NCBI GenBank assembly: GCA_937889015.1
Contig: CALARR010000208.1
Location: 24,433 to 88,432 of the forward strand
DNA from: an uncultured Planctomycetales bacterium
GTDB taxonomy: Bacteria > Planctomycetota > Planctomycetia > Pirellulales > Thermoguttaceae
Direction of reading: 5' to 3'
DNA length: 64,000 nt
Part shown: positions 26,431 to 35,732 of the stretch, piece by piece
Position numbering within the stretch: position 1 is the stretch's first letter
How the letters are laid out: every line of letters starts with the position of its first letter
The notes under the pieces: generated by a model
What the model was told of the DNA's origin: nothing
What the model saw: the letters and a program-made list of their open reading frames with translations, nothing else
Database searches by the model: none
Made by a program: the position numbers and the translations under genes

Positions 26431-28137
26431 CTAGGCCGCGGGCTCAGGGGATGCGGAATGGCCGAAGAGCGACCCCACCAGGAGACCGACGAAGGCCGAG
26501 ACGAAGGCGGCCAGGCCGGCCCAGTCCACCGTGTAATACTCGGCCACCGTGGCCAGCCAGGAATCTGGGACGCTTTTGACGGCAATGTTGATTGCGATGT
26601 AGGCCAGGGGGCCAATGGCCCCCAGGATGATCGCGGCGGTCGCACCCACGCTGTTGGTCCATTTCCAGTACAAGGCGCCCACCAACAGGGCGAACATGCT
26701 CGCCATGTAGACCGTGCCGGTCAGCGCCAAGTAGTCCCAGGCGCCGCCCGGCAGTTTGTACCACAGGCCGTAGAACACCAGGAACGCGCCGATGGCCAGC
26801 ACCAATGCGCGCACGGTCAGCAGTTTGGCCTTGGGCGAGAGAGGTTTGCGCAGGCACGGGCCGATAATGTCGTTGTAGATCACCGTGGCCCAAGTCAGGA
26901 GATAGCCGCTGTCGGTCGACATTTCGGCGGCGAGCATGGCAGCCACGAGGATGCCGATCAGCACCGGCGGCATGACGTGGCCCAAAAACATCGGCAAGGC
27001 AGTGAGGCTGCCTTCGCCCAGCGGCAGTCCGCCGGCGACGTTGGTGAAGTAGAGAAAAGCCGCCGCTCCCCACAGCCCCGGCAAGCCAAACCGACCCACG
27101 AAATAGAACGAGGTTCGCACGTACATCTTCTTGGCAGTGCCGGCATCGCGCGCGGCCAGGACGCGAGCGATGGTCGTCTGCCAGGTGGTCATGATGGCGA
27201 TTTGCAGCAGGGCTTGCCACAAGACCCACCAACCGCCACAACTCTGGACCGGGTTGAAGGGGTTCTGCATCTTCACCAGCTTGGCGCCTTCCGGCAGGGT
27301 GTCGGCAATCACGTCCTTATCCTGCGGCGTCAGATCGGCCGGCTTCTTTTCGGCCAGGGCCGCGGGCCGTTGTTGTTGGTAGTGCTGCAACTGTTCGGCC
27401 GACAAGTCATGGGTATCGACCATCGTGATTTCGGACTGGTGCGCCTGCTGGAGCCCATCGACCAGTCCAGACCACCCCACGGACCAGATCACCACGGCCG
27501 AGGTGACGACGATCCCGGCGCCCATCACCAGGAACTGGAGATAATCGGTTACGAGCACCGAGAGCATGCCGCCTAGCACGGTGTACACGAGGACCACGGC
27601 CAGCAGGCCAGTCATGGCTGTCTCGAGCAGACCGAGCTCGAGGCCGAAGAGCGTGAACGTGGCCCTGGGATCGAGGCCCGCGACGTGGATCAGGAACTCG
27701 CCGCCTACGCGGAGGAAGATGCCCATGTTCAACAGGCCGCCGATGATCACCACCACGCCGGCCAGCCAGCGGACACGTTTGCCGTAGCGTTTTTCGAATA
27801 GTTCGGGAATAGTGATCACGCCGGCCGTGCGGAGGGGCACGATGATGAACCCGGTCAAGCCGATGAGCAGCATGGCCAGGCACCCCAGGACGCCGGGCAG
27901 CGCACCGGAGAAGCCGTTGCGAAAGCCGTTTTCCGCGGCGTACATCACGGTGACGATGCCCACCTCAGTGGCCGCCAGCGAGGCAATGCCCAGGTTGAGG
28001 TCCATTTCGCGGCCAGCGACCGCAAAATCCTCGACGTCTCTTACGTAGCGTCGCATCCACACGCCGGCGGCAGCACAGCCGATCATGTAGACGATGATGA
28101 TGGTCCAGTCGATGGGCGTCAGCGCGATGTGGCTCAT
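26431..28137 (-). CDS. Sodium:solute symporter (SSS family)
   Basis: A 568-residue inner-membrane transporter with about 13-15 helices. SSS features include IASLAATEVGIVTVMYAAE near the N-terminus, GLLAVVLVYTVLGGMLSVLVTDYLQF (read in two parts) in the middle, and AMLAAEMSTDSGYLLTWATV, the conserved sodium-site region. A hydrophilic insert of about 60 residues (around 235-300, with QHYQQQRP) is unusual. GAGG lies before ATG 28137. Substrate unknown: sugar, sugar acid or similar solute. Operon with the 53-residue protein and the exported amidotransferase-like protein. Confidence 0.9.
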   Translation of the reverse strand: MSHIALTPIDWTIIIVYMIGCAAAGVWMRRYVRDVEDFAVAGREMDLNLGIASLAATEVGIVTVMYAAENGFRNGFSGALPGVLGCLAMLLIGLTGFIIVPLRTAGVITIPELFEKRYGKRVRWLAGVVVIIGGLLNMGIFLRVGGEFLIHVAGLDPRATFTLFGLELGLLETAMTGLLAVVLVYTVLGGMLSVLVTDYLQFLVMGAGIVVTSAVVIWSVGWSGLVDGLQQAHQSEITMVDTHDLSAEQLQHYQQQRPAALAEKKPADLTPQDKDVIADTLPEGAKLVKMQNPFNPVQSCGGWWVLWQALLQIAIMTTWQTTIARVLAARDAGTAKKMYVRTSFYFVGRFGLPGLWGAAAFLYFTNVAGGLPLGEGSLTALPMFLGHVMPPVLIGILVAAMLAAEMSTDSGYLLTWATVIYNDIIGPCLRKPLSPKAKLLTVRALVLAIGAFLVFYGLWYKLPGGAWDYLALTGTVYMASMFALLVGALYWKWTNSVGATAAIILGAIGPLAYIAINIAVKSVPDSWLATVAEYYTVDWAGLAAFVSAFVGLLVGSLFGHSASPEPAA

Positions 28138-28308
28138 GCGGCAACCTCAGGACACAGAAAAGGGCGGCTCGCGGCGGGAGCGAGGTGCGCAATCACGCAG
28201 CAATAGACCGCCGAATATAAGGGGCTCACCCAGCCCGGTCAAGGGACTGGAAAAGAAACGTGGAGCCACGTCTGTTCGGCGGGAGTCTCCGCTCGACGCG
28301 TGGATCCT

Positions 28309-29688
28309 TCAGCAGACCTGGAAGGCGGCTGGTCCGGCGGCCGTGGCGAAGAAGCGGGCCCGGTCGGCGGCGGCGGGGAAGGCCTGCCGATATCGCTCGG
28401 CCCAGGACTGCAAAAATGGCTCGATCCGGCCAGTTTCGACCAGGGCCCATACACTGCCGCCAAAACCGGCCCCAAAGGCCGAAGCGGCCACCGCGCCCGA
28501 CTGCCGCGCGGCGCGAGCCAGGGCCGAAGTCTCCGGCACCTGGTTGCCCAACAGTTCTTCCGCCGCGCCCTGCGACCGGTCCACCGCCAATCCAAAGCCG
28601 ATGACATCGCCGCAGGCCAGCGCCTGGCCGGCCTGTGGAATGACCTGTTCGTTCTCCACGAAGAAGTGCTCCAACCGCGTCAGCAGGTCTTCGGAGGAAA
28701 ACGGTCCTCCACTGGCCTGAAGCATAGCGCGCAACTCCTCTGGGGCGTTCGGCCCAGAGGCGATGGCCGCGGCCAGGGTTTCGCACCGGCCCGTGTGTTG
28801 AGCCCATCGCCGCTGAATTTCGGCCACGAGACGCGACGCGCGGTTGTACTTCTCCATAGCCTGGCCGGTCTTTTCGGCCAGTACGCCACTGGTGCCAATG
28901 GCGAACGTGTACCCTTCCGGCACGGGCAGGGCCTGCTCGAACCGCACCGGACAATAGGCATACTGGCAAAGCTTTTCGGGTTGGGCGCAAAGCATGGCGG
29001 TGTGGTCTTCGCTGCCACCGAAGGTGCCAACGCCCCGATCGCCCTCCAGCGAGCCGAACGTCTGACCGTTTTCGACCGTGCCGAGATACCCGGCCAGATC
29101 TGTCAAGCTGGCTGCGTTGTCGCGGAAAGCCCGGCTGGCCGTGACCTGATTCACATGATTCAAGGCGGCAAAGACGGCCACCATCAAGGCACTGGAACTG
29201 CTCATGCCGGCAGCGGCGGGCAGATCGCTGGCCAAGGCGATGGTCGCGCCCAGGCGGGCGGTGGGGAAATTACGGGCCAAGCGACGAGCCACGGTCATGG
29301 GATAGTTGGACCAGTGGCCGACGGTCGGACGCAGGTCCGGATCCAGGTCGAATTCGACCGACTCCCCCAGTGAGACATCGCACACACGCACGCGACGGTC
29401 TTCGCCCGGCACGACGGCCAGACAGAAACCACGTTCCGCGGCCGCGACCAAGCTTCGGCCGCCGGCATAGTCGGTGTGCTTGCCCAGGACTTCGATCCGG
29501 CCAGGCACGAAGAACGCCCCCAGTTCGGCTCCCGGCCTCGCCCCCAGGTCTCGGCCAAGGGCCGCAAAGGTCTGAGCCAGCAGGCTCGCCCTTTCGCGGC
29601 AGGCCGCGGGGCTCAGGCCGGTCATCGCCAAGCATTCGACCAGGTTGGGCCCGTCGAGCGGTCCTTCGTAGCGCAGGTTGGGGATCAC
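28309..29688 (-). CDS. GHMP sugar kinase (galactokinase-like)
   Basis: A 459-residue cytoplasmic kinase that phosphorylates a sugar at C1. The galactokinase signature is GRIEVLGKHTDYAGG and the ATP-binding motif LPAAAGMSSSSAL. The start is GTG at 29688, fixed by AAGGAGG at 29697-29703; its GTG overlaps the TGA of the upstream nucleotidyltransferase in the four bases 29685-29688. The coupled pair would convert a free sugar to a nucleotide sugar. It is longer than ordinary galactokinase (about 390), and the Glu usual in GEHTDY is Lys here, so the sugar may not be galactose. Confidence 0.87.
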   Translation of the reverse strand: MIPNLRYEGPLDGPNLVECLAMTGLSPAACRERASLLAQTFAALGRDLGARPGAELGAFFVPGRIEVLGKHTDYAGGRSLVAAAERGFCLAVVPGEDRRVRVCDVSLGESVEFDLDPDLRPTVGHWSNYPMTVARRLARNFPTARLGATIALASDLPAAAGMSSSSALMVAVFAALNHVNQVTASRAFRDNAASLTDLAGYLGTVENGQTFGSLEGDRGVGTFGGSEDHTAMLCAQPEKLCQYAYCPVRFEQALPVPEGYTFAIGTSGVLAEKTGQAMEKYNRASRLVAEIQRRWAQHTGRCETLAAAIASGPNAPEELRAMLQASGGPFSSEDLLTRLEHFFVENEQVIPQAGQALACGDVIGFGLAVDRSQGAAEELLGNQVPETSALARAARQSGAVAASAFGAGFGGSVWALVETGRIEPFLQSWAERYRQAFPAAADRARFFATAAGPAAFQVC

Positions 29689-30500
29689 AGCTCCACCCTC
29701 CTTCCGGCCAGCCGAGCCGTGACGGGAGCTACGTCTTGGCGGCTGCTCAGGTCCAGCACGGCAGCGTGGACTGTCAATGCCCGATAGCGTTGTCCGAGCG
29801 AATCGATCGTGTATTGAACGGCATCGGTGACTTCGAACTCCCCTCGCGGCGAGGCGGGAATCGACCGGCAAGCCTGGAAAATCTCCGGCCCGAATCGCCA
29901 GCAATTCATACTCATCCACAGGGGGCGAGGCAGGGCGTTCCAGGTGGCTTCGTCGGGCTTTTCCAGGATGCGAGCCAGGTAGCCTTGGCCGTCGATCGCG
30001 CCAATGGCAAACTGGCGCAGACGTTCTTCACTGATATTGCTTTCGGCCAACATGCTCTGCCAGTCGAACAGGGCCACGGCCGGACCGTCTGCAGCGCGCA
30101 GTGCCGCCAGTGCCTCGGCAGGATAGTAGTTGTCCGAGTTGAGTACCACCACCGGTCGGCCATCGGCGAAATGTTCCGCCGCCAGCACGGCGTCGGCGGT
30201 GCCGCGGGGCTCTTCCTGAATGGCGAACTCGAACGACAATCGCCGCGCCACGATCTGCCGGCCGTAGTAATCGCGCAGGGCATCGTGTTCCGGCCCCACC
30301 ACCAGGCAGATGCGGTGATAGCCGGTGTCGGCCAACACGGTCAGGACGTAGTCCAGGAAGGGCCGGTCAATAGGAATCAGGGCCTTCACGCCGGTCTGGG
30401 CCACGGCGGCCTGCCCCTGCTGGAGTTGGGCCTGGTCGTCGGCTCGTTTCATGCGTGTGCCAAGCCCGCGCGCGAGAATCACTGCCTGATCGATGTGCAT
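29685..30500 (-). CDS. Sugar-1-phosphate nucleotidyltransferase-like protein
   Basis: A 271-residue enzyme of the NTP-transferase fold that should join an NTP to a sugar 1-phosphate. The signature near the N-terminus is AVILARGLGTRMKR, a variant of GGxGTRL in which the first Gly is Arg. Later elements are KALIPIDRPFLDYVL, LNSDNYYP (the metal-binding Asp region) and ARILEKPDE. The start at 30500 (MHIDQAVIL) matches the family; the frame is open to 30674 but the extra residues are not family-like. Its stop overlaps the kinase start. Divergent from the oxidoreductase at 30625. Confidence 0.85.
   Translation of the reverse strand: MHIDQAVILARGLGTRMKRADDQAQLQQGQAAVAQTGVKALIPIDRPFLDYVLTVLADTGYHRICLVVGPEHDALRDYYGRQIVARRLSFEFAIQEEPRGTADAVLAAEHFADGRPVVVLNSDNYYPAEALAALRAADGPAVALFDWQSMLAESNISEERLRQFAIGAIDGQGYLARILEKPDEATWNALPRPLWMSMNCWRFGPEIFQACRSIPASPRGEFEVTDAVQYTIDSLGQRYRALTVHAAVLDLSSRQDVAPVTARLAGRRVEL
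29697..29703 (-). promoter_or_regulatory. Ribosome binding site deciding a GTG start
   Basis: AAGGAGG eight bases before the GTG at 29688, inside the end of the nucleotidyltransferase gene. It shows that the kinase starts there and not at an upstream ATG that would bury a long overlap. Confidence 0.75.
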
Positions 30501-30624
30501 AAAGCGGGAAATAACTTGAAGCTCACGAGTTTGGTTGGTCCAATGGTCCTGATAATGCACTTTGGCTTGCCGACTGTCAACCGAGTCCCTGCCTGCTCTC
30601 TCTATCTCCCAGGCAACCTGCGCT

Positions 30625-31731
30625 ATGGACAAGAAATACCGTATCGGGATCATCGGGCATACCACCCAGGGCAACTACGGGCACGGACTGGATCGTGTCT
30701 GGGCTGACATACCAGAGGCGGAGGTCGTGGGCGTGGCCGACGCGAACCCTGCCGGCCTGGCCTTGGCCGCAGCCCGCTTGCAGACCGCCAACGGTTACGC
30801 CGACTATCGGCGGATGCTCGACGAACAGCGGCCGGATGTGGTGGCGATCTGTCCTCGCTGGCTCGACCAGCATTGCGACATGGTCCTCGCAGCCGCAGAA
30901 CGAGGCGTGCGGGGCATCTACCTGGAGAAGCCCCTGTGCCGAACCTTGGCCGAGGCCGATCGGATGGTGGCGGCGTGCGAGAGGCACGATGTGAAACTGG
31001 CCCAGGCCTTCCAGACCCGCTACAGCCCCAAGTTAGCCGTGATCGAAGAACTGCTCCAGTCGGGCAAGATCGGCCGGGTGCTGGAGTTTCGGGCTCGAGG
31101 CAAGGAAGACCATCGCGGCGGGGGCGAGGACCTGTGGGTCCTGGGCGTCCACCTGTTCAACCTGATTGTCCACTTGGGCGGCAACCCGCAATGGTGCATG
31201 GCAAGTGTGCGTCAGGAAGGTCGGCCGATCCGAACGGCGGACGTGGCTCCGGGCAACGAGGGCATCGGCCCCCTGGCTGGCGACGAGGTCCACGCCGTTT
31301 ATGGACTGGCAAGCGGGGCTGTGGCCTCTTTCGATTCCACGCGCCGCGCCGGCGGCAACCCAAGCCGCTTCGGCCTGCAGATCTTCGGTTCGCAGGGCAT
31401 TTTGGAGCTGTATGTCGGCTATCTGCCCGAGGCCTTCCTGCTGCCCGATCCGGGCTGGTCGCCGGGCCGAACGAAGAAGCACTGGCTCCCAATCAGTTCG
31501 GCCGGCTTGGACAAGCCTGAACCGCTGACGGACGGCGGACTGCATGCCGGAAACGTTTTGGCGGTGCGCGACCTGCTGGATGCGATCGCGCACAACCGCG
31601 AGCCGGAGGCCAACATCTACGAGGCGCTGCTGAGCATCGAGATGGTGGCCGCCGTCTTCGAATCGCAACGCCAAGTCCGCCAGGTACCCATCCCGCTGGC
31701 CAATCGAGAGAACCCGTTGGCGGCGTTATGA
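30625..31731 (+). CDS. Gfo/Idh/MocA-family oxidoreductase
   Basis: A 368-residue NAD(P)-dependent dehydrogenase of the glucose-fructose oxidoreductase/inositol dehydrogenase family. The N-terminal Rossmann part has a variant dinucleotide loop (IGIIGHTTQGNYGH), VVGVADANPAG and the catalytic-lysine motif YLEKPLC. The C-terminal domain starts with GKIGRVLEFRARGKED. The His in LGVHLFNLIVHLGG fits the usual active site. It has no signal peptide, unlike many planctomycete paralogues. Divergent from the nucleotidyltransferase-kinase pair, so possibly part of the same sugar pathway. Confidence 0.9.
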   Translation: MDKKYRIGIIGHTTQGNYGHGLDRVWADIPEAEVVGVADANPAGLALAAARLQTANGYADYRRMLDEQRPDVVAICPRWLDQHCDMVLAAAERGVRGIYLEKPLCRTLAEADRMVAACERHDVKLAQAFQTRYSPKLAVIEELLQSGKIGRVLEFRARGKEDHRGGGEDLWVLGVHLFNLIVHLGGNPQWCMASVRQEGRPIRTADVAPGNEGIGPLAGDEVHAVYGLASGAVASFDSTRRAGGNPSRFGLQIFGSQGILELYVGYLPEAFLLPDPGWSPGRTKKHWLPISSAGLDKPEPLTDGGLHAGNVLAVRDLLDAIAHNREPEANIYEALLSIEMVAAVFESQRQVRQVPIPLANRENPLAAL

Positions 31732-31849
31732 AAGACGGCCGACGCGCACGCGGTCCGACCATCGGCCAGGCATTGCCTTGCCTATTGCGTTTGAGGCTTC
31801 GATAGCGAACCGTGCGATCGAGTCACCTTGGGGCAGAGGCGAATTCCCG

Positions 31850-32923
31850 CTAACGCGTGGCGGATATCTCCGGAGCGTCGCAAGCCACGCGAAATCCTAC
31901 GTCGCGGCGAAATGTCGGTGCGTCGCTGCCGCGAAGGGCAGAACGACAGTCGGAGGCTGCATTCCCCCAACCGGCACCGCGCATCACACGCGAGGAACCG
32001 GTCTCCGGGCCGGGCGGGTCTTTCTCAGGAGCTATCTGATAGTAGTAATGGTGATACCAGTCTGCGCACCATTCCCACACGTTGCCGTGCATGTCGTGCA
32101 GCCCAAAGGCGTTCGGGGGATACGACCCCACGGTCGTCGTGCGTTGCAGATTCGGTCCTTTTTCCGCCGTGCCGTACGGACTCTCTCCATTGCAGTTCGC
32201 CTCGCGGCCATTCAGCACGCTGCCGAAACTGAAGGGCGTCTTGGTGCCCGCGCGGCAGGCGTACTCCCACTCCGCTTCGGTAGGCAACCGGTAGTTCCGG
32301 CTTTCCTTCTCGCTCAGCTTGCGGCAGAACTCGACCGCGTCGTTCCAGGAGACGTTTTCCACCGGAAAGCGATTGGTGTCCATACCGGAAACCTGCCCCT
32401 TGTTCTCGCCTCGTGTGGAGAAACGGCTGGGATTCCGGCCCATCACCTCCTGAAACTCGCCCTGCGTCACCTCGTACTTTCCCATATAGAACGGCTTGGT
32501 GATCCGCACCTTGTGCTGGGGGCCCTCGTAACCGCTGCGTCCTTCCTCTGAATTCGGCGATCCCATCCGGAATTCACCTGCGGGAACCAACACGAGTTTC
32601 ATGCCGATCGAATTGGAGATCTCCGTGCCCGACTCCGAGGATGCCGCAGGGGCGGATGTGTTCTCCGGAGGCATCGCTCCGGCGGCTTTGGCCACGAACT
32701 GCTGGTCCTCCTGGCTGAGTTTGTCCAGCGGCACCCCAATTTCGCCGCCATCGTCTCTCTTCAAATAGACCGTTCCAGCTTCCACGCGGACAAACTCCGC
32801 TTCGATACTGTGCTTGCCTGAGCTATCCACCCACTTGCGCGCGAACGCCGCAGCGGGCAGCGACGCGCCGATGACCGCAAGGACGACCAACCATCGCAGG
32901 AATGACTTGGGATTCATCCGCAT
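31850..32923 (-). CDS. Exported SHD1 plus formylglycine-generating-enzyme-like protein
   Basis: A 357-residue exported protein. Signal peptide LRWLVVLAVIGASLPAAAFA; residues about 29-85 form an SLA1-homology (SHD1) domain (RKWVDSSGKHSIEAEFV, then VPLDKLSQEDQQFV); residues about 105-355 form an FGE/SUMF1 domain (GEFRMGSP, KYEVTQGEF, PVENVSWNDA, YRLPTEAEWEYACRAG, MHGNVWEWCADW, GFRVACD). SHD1-FGE fusions are typical of Planctomycetota. The FGE fold here is likely a binding module, as the two catalytic Cys of true FGE are not evident. Starts with tandem ATG at 32923 and 32917. Confidence 0.9.
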   Translation of the reverse strand: MRMNPKSFLRWLVVLAVIGASLPAAAFARKWVDSSGKHSIEAEFVRVEAGTVYLKRDDGGEIGVPLDKLSQEDQQFVAKAAGAMPPENTSAPAASSESGTEISNSIGMKLVLVPAGEFRMGSPNSEEGRSGYEGPQHKVRITKPFYMGKYEVTQGEFQEVMGRNPSRFSTRGENKGQVSGMDTNRFPVENVSWNDAVEFCRKLSEKESRNYRLPTEAEWEYACRAGTKTPFSFGSVLNGREANCNGESPYGTAEKGPNLQRTTTVGSYPPNAFGLHDMHGNVWEWCADWYHHYYYQIAPEKDPPGPETGSSRVMRGAGWGNAASDCRSALRGSDAPTFRRDVGFRVACDAPEISATR

Positions 32924-33504
32924 TCTCCTCGATCCTGTGCCACGGTTTCCCAGGTTAATCGCGAATTACCCTTGCCCGATGCTCGTTCCATCGCGACGCG
33001 ACCCCAGAAGTCCACTTCAGGTCAGCGCGCAGAACGAGTCGCATATCTTAAACTCCGAGAGCCATTTTCCCAGTCGAATAAGCAGCAGACCACGCCCTAA
33101 GCAGGTGACCACGGCGTAAGGGAGTAGACGCGGATCGCACCCGTCATGAGTACGACTCTCTGGCGGCGTGACCGCTGCCAACGCGAGATGAGATGCGAGC
33201 CCCGCATGCTAGGCGTGTGCCGGGCCAAAGAAATGTCAGGTAGAACCCTGGTGCCCCCTCTGCAGTTCATGCCGCGCGCGAGGATAGACTCTGGCACCGA
33301 CCGATCAACTGTTGCATTTCGGGTACACAATGCCGTGAGGCTGACCCGCGTGAGGCTGGTTGTCCAGGGCAAGGGCCTGGCGGCTACGATATTCCTCTTC
33401 TGACACGCAACCACGACCCCTGGACAGAGTTGCTCCAATGGCTTCGCACCAATGAATGCGTACAGCGCGGGGCTCAATGCGCCGGTCTACGGATCGGCGT
33501 CCTG
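32924..33504. other. Long intergenic region, no gene seen
   Basis: About 580 bases between two minus-strand genes. Several short frames cross it, but none has a ribosome site plus family-like sequence. A short direct repeat (GTGAGGCTG) occurs twice near 33334-33358. It should hold the promoter of the FGE-like gene. Confidence 0.35.
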
Positions 33505-34290
33505 TCAGACGTAGCGCGTCATCAGGGAATCGACCAGGCGAGGCGAGAAGCGATTCAGCCAGCACAGCACGCGGCCCCAACCGTAGGGAATGATCTCGTG
33601 CTTGCCGCGGCGCATGGCGGCCACGATCTGGCGTGCCACGTGCTCGGCCGTGACCGGCGTGTGTTCCGGCCAGTTCGGCTCTCCTTTGCGTTCCATGACG
33701 CTGTCGAAGAACTCGGTCTGGGTCGTGCCGGGGCTGACGATCAACACGTCGATGCCCAACGGCGCGAATTCGGCCCGAATGGACTCGCTGAATCCGTGCA
33801 CGGCGAACTTGCTGGCCGCGTACTCGCTGCTGTAGGGCACCCCGCGGTGCCCGAGGATCGAACTGAGGTTGACCACGATGGGGGCCACGCCGTTCTTCAG
33901 CAGAGGCAAGCTCAGCCGGATCATCTCGGCCAAGGCGAAGAAATTGACCTCCATGATCTTGCGCAACCGCATCGGATCGGCGTGTTCGAAGAGTCCCAGG
34001 GCGCCGACGCCGGCGTTGTTTATCAGGATGTCCAGCCCACCGTAGCTTTGCAGGGCACGGCCAACGACCGCCTCGCGCGTGGCCGGGTCGACAATGTCGC
34101 CGACCACGGTTTCGGCATGCCCCCCCAAGGCGACCACTTCGTCGAAGACTCGGCACAATCGATCCTCACGACGCGCGGTCAGGACCAGGTCCGCCCCCTG
34201 CCGGGCCAATTCCAAGGCCAAGGCCCGTCCGATGCCGCTGGACGCCCCGGTCACGATCGCTCGTTTGTGTTGAATATCGCGTCGCGCCAA
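33505..34290 (-). CDS. Short-chain dehydrogenase/reductase
   Basis: A 261-residue classical SDR. Cofactor motif TGASSGIGRALALELARQG, NNAGVGALG, catalytic Ser in VVNLSSILGHRG, and YxxxK in YAASKFAVHG. The start is TTG at 34290, set by GGAGG at 34299-34303; no ATG is available at a sensible place. Arg residues after the glycine motif (TARREDR) suggest NADP preference. The ceramidase-like gene ends 53 bases upstream on the same strand, so they may be co-transcribed. Substrate unknown. Confidence 0.9.
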   Translation of the reverse strand: MARRDIQHKRAIVTGASSGIGRALALELARQGADLVLTARREDRLCRVFDEVVALGGHAETVVGDIVDPATREAVVGRALQSYGGLDILINNAGVGALGLFEHADPMRLRKIMEVNFFALAEMIRLSLPLLKNGVAPIVVNLSSILGHRGVPYSSEYAASKFAVHGFSESIRAEFAPLGIDVLIVSPGTTQTEFFDSVMERKGEPNWPEHTPVTAEHVARQIVAAMRRGKHEIIPYGWGRVLCWLNRFSPRLVDSLMTRYV

Positions 34291-34298
34291 GGTAACGA

Positions 34299-34303
34299 CC
34301 TCC
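34299..34303 (-). promoter_or_regulatory. Ribosome binding site deciding a TTG start
   Basis: GGAGG eight bases upstream of the TTG at 34290. The first sensible codon of the SDR family N-terminus is this TTG. Confidence 0.65.
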
Positions 34304-34343
34304 GTGAGTCAGATTCCGTGTGTCGAATGCTGTTGTCGCCAGG

Positions 34344-35732
34344 CTATGGTTTCTTGTCGCCGGGGTTGGCTTTCTCGCTGCCCAGCACGCGATCGATGGC
34401 TGCCTTGAGGATCGCCTCGCTGGCTGGGGCGACGTGGCTGGCCGTAGGTTCGTAGCCCCCCTCCTCGAACGCGCTGGCCGGGCAGACGTAGCCCGGCCCC
34501 AAATCACCATAGGCGGCGACGGCCACGAAACGGTCCGACCGGCTTCGCTGAGCATAGTGCTGATACTCGATCAGGCACTCACTGGGCAGGTGCAGGATGG
34601 TGGCCGGCCCCAGGGTTAGGGCGGCCACGGCATAGGGCCGGTCGGCGCGCCGCGCACTGGCCACGCAACAGGCGGCCCGGGCGCGCACCGCGCCCGGCAA
34701 CGCCGTATTGCCGATCTTCTTCAGCGATTCTGGTTCATTCCACGGGGGATCGGTGCGCGGCGGCAGGCTGACTTCTGTGGCGTCCCAGCGGCACTGTCCG
34801 ACGGGCGCCAATTTCGTACCGGCAACGGCAGCCTCCATGCCAGCCGACAGGCGCTGGGTGAGCCGCGTGCGCGCCTCGGGAGCGCCATCGTTGTACTTTC
34901 CGGCGGTCACATCACCAGCACATCCGGTGAAATAGATCTGGAACACGCCCTCCTTGCGCTGCAGCGCCTCGCGTGCATGACCAGGGAAATCGGCCGAGAC
35001 CCGCGCATCGCCATAGAAGCTCTGCGGATGCACCGCATAGTAGTGCATGCGAACCAGCGGCTTGCCGGCCCTCGCCAGCGTGATGGTTTTCAGCACGGGA
35101 TCGATGTTGCCTTCGGGCATAGCGCGGAGGCCAGGGTCCTTGCAGGCGCTGTAACGGACGCGGATCTTGCCGTCCTCGGTTTTCACGCGCCGGGTGGCAG
35201 CCACTTGCTCCACGCGGCCGACACCAATGCCCACCTGGTCAAACGGCTCCCACCGGCCGCACGCCTCACGGACCGCGGCCGCCAAACGATCGGAAACCTG
35301 TTCCACGAACGCTGCGTCTACATACTTGGGTGGGTTCTCCGTGGCGTTCAGGAGCTCCTGGGCATCGCCGTCCGTGTAGGGCGCTGTGTGCTGGTGGATA
35401 CAATGCAGGGCCACCTGCGAAAGGGGAACCTCCGCTGCTGCGGCAATTTTCCCGGCAAACAGCCGGTGCGAGCCGTTGCACAGGCCGCACCAGTCGACCG
35501 AACAGAGCACGACGCGCTGGCCATCGCATTCCAGCACCACACCCTTGGCCGCCAAGGGATCTTCGACCGTTTTGACCGGATCGATCCAGATTAACGGGTG
35601 GGAGTTCAACGGCGGGGTGACGTCGCTCTGGAAAGTGGCCAACCGGCATGCGTTCTTCTCTTCGCCCGTGGCCCACACTGGCGACAGGCTCAGGAAGGCA
35701 ACCAAGAGGACGTTCAGAGCAAAGCGTGACAT
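34344..35732 (-). CDS. Exported neutral/alkaline ceramidase-like protein
   Basis: A 462-residue exported protein. The ATG at 35732 gives the signal peptide ALNVLLVAFLSLSPVWATG. The N-terminal part is of the neutral/alkaline non-lysosomal ceramidase type: SDVTPPLNSHPL, VVLECDGQRVVLCSVDWCGL and the zinc-type stretch HCIHQHTAPYTDG. FTGCAGDVTAGKY in the middle also fits. Planctomycetota have many such proteins without sphingolipids, so the amide cleaved is uncertain. A frame extension to 35876 is open but lacks a signal-like start. Confidence 0.85.
   Translation of the reverse strand: MSRFALNVLLVAFLSLSPVWATGEEKNACRLATFQSDVTPPLNSHPLIWIDPVKTVEDPLAAKGVVLECDGQRVVLCSVDWCGLCNGSHRLFAGKIAAAAEVPLSQVALHCIHQHTAPYTDGDAQELLNATENPPKYVDAAFVEQVSDRLAAAVREACGRWEPFDQVGIGVGRVEQVAATRRVKTEDGKIRVRYSACKDPGLRAMPEGNIDPVLKTITLARAGKPLVRMHYYAVHPQSFYGDARVSADFPGHAREALQRKEGVFQIYFTGCAGDVTAGKYNDGAPEARTRLTQRLSAGMEAAVAGTKLAPVGQCRWDATEVSLPPRTDPPWNEPESLKKIGNTALPGAVRARAACCVASARRADRPYAVAALTLGPATILHLPSECLIEYQHYAQRSRSDRFVAVAAYGDLGPGYVCPASAFEEGGYEPTASHVAPASEAILKAAIDRVLGSEKANPGDKKP

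Noticed and set aside
31850..32923. Calling the FGE-like protein a sulfatase-maturing enzyme
   Set aside because: No sulfatase is encoded in the window and the catalytic cysteines of true FGE were not evident.
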